NCBI GenBank assembly: GCA_021295935.1
Contig: JAGWBL010000053.1
Coordinates: forward strand, 1-6,869
Direction: 5' to 3'
DNA length: 6,869 nt
Source: Pseudomonadales bacterium
GTDB taxonomy: Bacteria > Pseudomonadota > Gammaproteobacteria > Pseudomonadales > Azotimanducaceae
In this document: positions 5,574-6,869 of the stretch, piece after piece
How the letters are laid out: every line of letters begins with the position of its first letter
Numbering within the stretch: the stretch's first letter is position 1
The notes under the pieces: generated by a model
The model's database searches: none
Seen by the model: the letters and a program-made list of their open reading frames with translations, nothing else
Told to the model about the DNA's origin: nothing
Position numbers and translations under genes: made by a program

Positions 5574-6746
5574 GTGGCCACCCATCCGGCCGACACTTCC
5601 GATTCCATCTCCATGGTTGCCGCGCTGAGATGGTGGCTTGACGTCGCGAGTAACATCACAGCCGCGCCGAGTGTTCAATGGGCCGGCTCCGGGGAGGCAA
5701 TCGTGCAGCTGGTATTCGAGCGCGACGATATTCTGGATCATCACGAGTACGCGGCTCCTCACCTCGTCTCTGGAAAGAGACTGCACGGCGGATTCGATAG
5801 TGCCGGCAACTACGTGCCGCCTCGAACAAGAACCCGTCGAGTGGCGATCGATCACTGGACCGCTGCCCTTCGTGCGCGTGGCTTCGATCTTCTTGACGCC
5901 GACTCGTCCTTGCTGGCTGGTCCGCGTTGTCCAAACGTGGAGCAGTTCCGACTGTTGCTCAGCGAGGGCATGGGACGACCGTTCTACAACGTCTTCACCA
6001 TCACGGCGAAATTGGAGGCGCGAGGCCTCTTTCTGACGCAAATGCCAGTTCCTCCCTTGCAGGACGCAATCGTTGAGGACATCACGGAGATGGGAATCGG
6101 GCACCTGGACAAAGGTCTGATGTTCGCTCATGGCATTGATGAGGGCGGAGAGCCGGAAGGGCACATCGGCGGTCACGACACGATGTGGTATCTCGCGCGG
6201 GACCTGGCGTTCGGAGACGTCGATTGGCCGGGGGTCGAGCCGCCGCCTTCCATTGGCAGGGACGATGGAGGCAGACGATGGATGCCGGAAATCGATTCGG
6301 ACCTTGAAGCGTTTGTCGCTTTTTTGAATCAGCTGCTCTTGATCGAGTATCGCGCCGAGATCGGGTTCGCGTCAACTCAGGCGGTGCTTCGGACGGCTGG
6401 CTTGTTCCCGGGAAGAGATGCACAGGCGAAGGAAGCGGCCGGAATCATCGATCGGATACGCTCGGACGAAGCGATTCATGTCGAGACGCTCCGGCTGTAC
6501 CTTGGGGAGCTCCGGTCGTTTCGCTTCAGGCACCCGAATGGTGACACCGTCCCGGGCTCGAGGGTGGTCGATCCGTACTGGAAGGAGCTGGTCCAATGGG
6601 CGACCGAGGAACAACCCCGGTTGGTTGCCGGTCGGCAGTATCACAAGGTGCGAGACTACATCCTCGAACATGACAGCGGAGCAAGCGTGGCGGAGAAGTT
6701 CGACGCTTTGCTTGACGATGGGATGGAACCCATGATCGCAACGTAG
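5574..6746 (+). CDS. Uncharacterised 390-residue protein with possible ferritin-like di-iron site
   Basis: I do not recognise a named family. The frame is open for 390 codons and looks genuine. The N-terminal half contains a DHHEYAAPHLVSGKRLHGGFD stretch (55-75) and charged helices. Residues 140-185 read as two helices, with E148, E168 and E172 near H176. A His-rich loop, GHIGGHD, sits at 196-202. In the C-terminal half, FLNQLLLIEYRAEIGFA (250-266) is followed by a helix with SDEAIHVETL (297-306); E258 or E262 together with E299 and H302 (ExxH) recall the ligands of one half of a ferritin-like four-helix bundle. A metal-binding, oxidoreductase-like role is therefore possible but inferred. No signal peptide or membrane segment is seen. 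The start GTG at 5574 has AGGA 11 nt upstream; an ATG at 5613 is an alternative. It is divergent from bcp, 56 bp away, which would fit an oxidative-stress or iron link without proving it. Confidence 0.75.
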   Translation: MATHPADTSDSISMVAALRWWLDVASNITAAPSVQWAGSGEAIVQLVFERDDILDHHEYAAPHLVSGKRLHGGFDSAGNYVPPRTRTRRVAIDHWTAALRARGFDLLDADSSLLAGPRCPNVEQFRLLLSEGMGRPFYNVFTITAKLEARGLFLTQMPVPPLQDAIVEDITEMGIGHLDKGLMFAHGIDEGGEPEGHIGGHDTMWYLARDLAFGDVDWPGVEPPPSIGRDDGGRRWMPEIDSDLEAFVAFLNQLLLIEYRAEIGFASTQAVLRTAGLFPGRDAQAKEAAGIIDRIRSDEAIHVETLRLYLGELRSFRFRHPNGDTVPGSRVVDPYWKELVQWATEEQPRLVAGRQYHKVRDYILEHDSGASVAEKFDALLDDGMEPMIAT

Positions 6747-6790
6747 CGGCTGATGTTGCTAGGGGGCCGCAGGACGATGGCGCCGGCGTG

Positions 6791-6869
6791 ATGACAGAGA
6801 GGAGAACAGAAGAACACCGCGGACGGGCGCAACCGCACTGGTTGCCACGGGACTCCGCAACGAACATCT
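6791..6869 (+). CDS. Possible start of a further gene, cut by window edge
   Basis: ATG at 6791 (with a GTG codon directly before it) opens a frame that runs to the edge for 26 codons, beginning MTERRTEEHRGRAQPHWLPR. It lies 44 nt after the stop of the uncharacterised 390-residue gene and on the same strand, so it could be the next gene of a short operon. There is no strong Shine-Dalgarno at normal spacing and no recognisable motif. An open frame this short may be chance. Confidence 0.25.
   Translation, partial: MTERRTEEHRGRAQPHWLPRDSATNI

Noticed and set aside
5445..6176. A 243-codon minus-strand frame spanning the bcp start and the unknown gene
   Set aside because: It overlaps the start of bcp in another frame and lies antisense to the larger open frame. 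It has no family motifs.
6777..6791. Four-codon ORF (MAPA) whose TGA overlaps the possible start at 6791
   Set aside because: It resembles the arrangement at 2313-2336, but it is too short to mean anything and the downstream gene is itself unproven.

Overview
The window looks like a chromosomal segment of a free-living proteobacterium, most likely a gammaproteobacterium. This rests on high-GC coding sequence (roughly 57-60% by eye), a CCA-encoding tRNA-Arg, a RibB with a degenerate RibA-like tail (the RibBX form common in Proteobacteria), a BCP-type peroxiredoxin and a Suc/Fer-like protein. No phage, transposon, CRISPR or plasmid signature was seen. The species assignment is inference.

Layout, left to right. 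(1) The N-terminal end of a CinA/MoaB-like molybdopterin-binding-domain protein on the minus strand, cut by the window edge. (2) A divergent gap, then a plus-strand sucrase/ferredoxin-like (Apd1-type) protein with the C-x8-C...H-x3-H pattern of bis-histidinyl [2Fe-2S] proteins. (3) A minus-strand PlsC-like acyltransferase that overlaps the previous gene tail to tail by 17 bp. (4) A divergent plus-strand gene for an unrecognised, probably exported acidic protein, preceded by a seven-codon mini-ORF whose stop overlaps its start (ATGA), and followed by a likely terminator. (5) A minus-strand tRNA-Arg(TCG) with a TATAAT -10 box. (6) About 350 bp without a gene, containing two perfect or near-perfect 10-bp inverted repeats and an 8-bp hairpin, leading into ribB. 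(7) ribB, with an intact DHBP synthase domain and a GTP cyclohydrolase II-like domain that has lost its zinc cysteines. (8) A convergent gap with two perfect hairpins, then bcp on the minus strand. (9) Divergent from bcp by 56 bp, a 390-residue protein I do not recognise, with a helical Glu...ExxH pattern suggesting a ferritin-like di-iron site. (10) Possibly the first codons of another plus-strand gene at the right edge.

The genes do not form one operon: almost every neighbour is on the opposite strand, so each is probably transcribed alone. A loose redox/iron/flavin theme links the Fe-S protein, RibB, BCP and the ferritin-like candidate, but nothing shows that they act together. The items most worth following are the uncharacterised protein divergent from bcp, the structured leader ahead of ribB, the degenerate RibB tail, and the mini-ORF coupled to the exported unknown protein.
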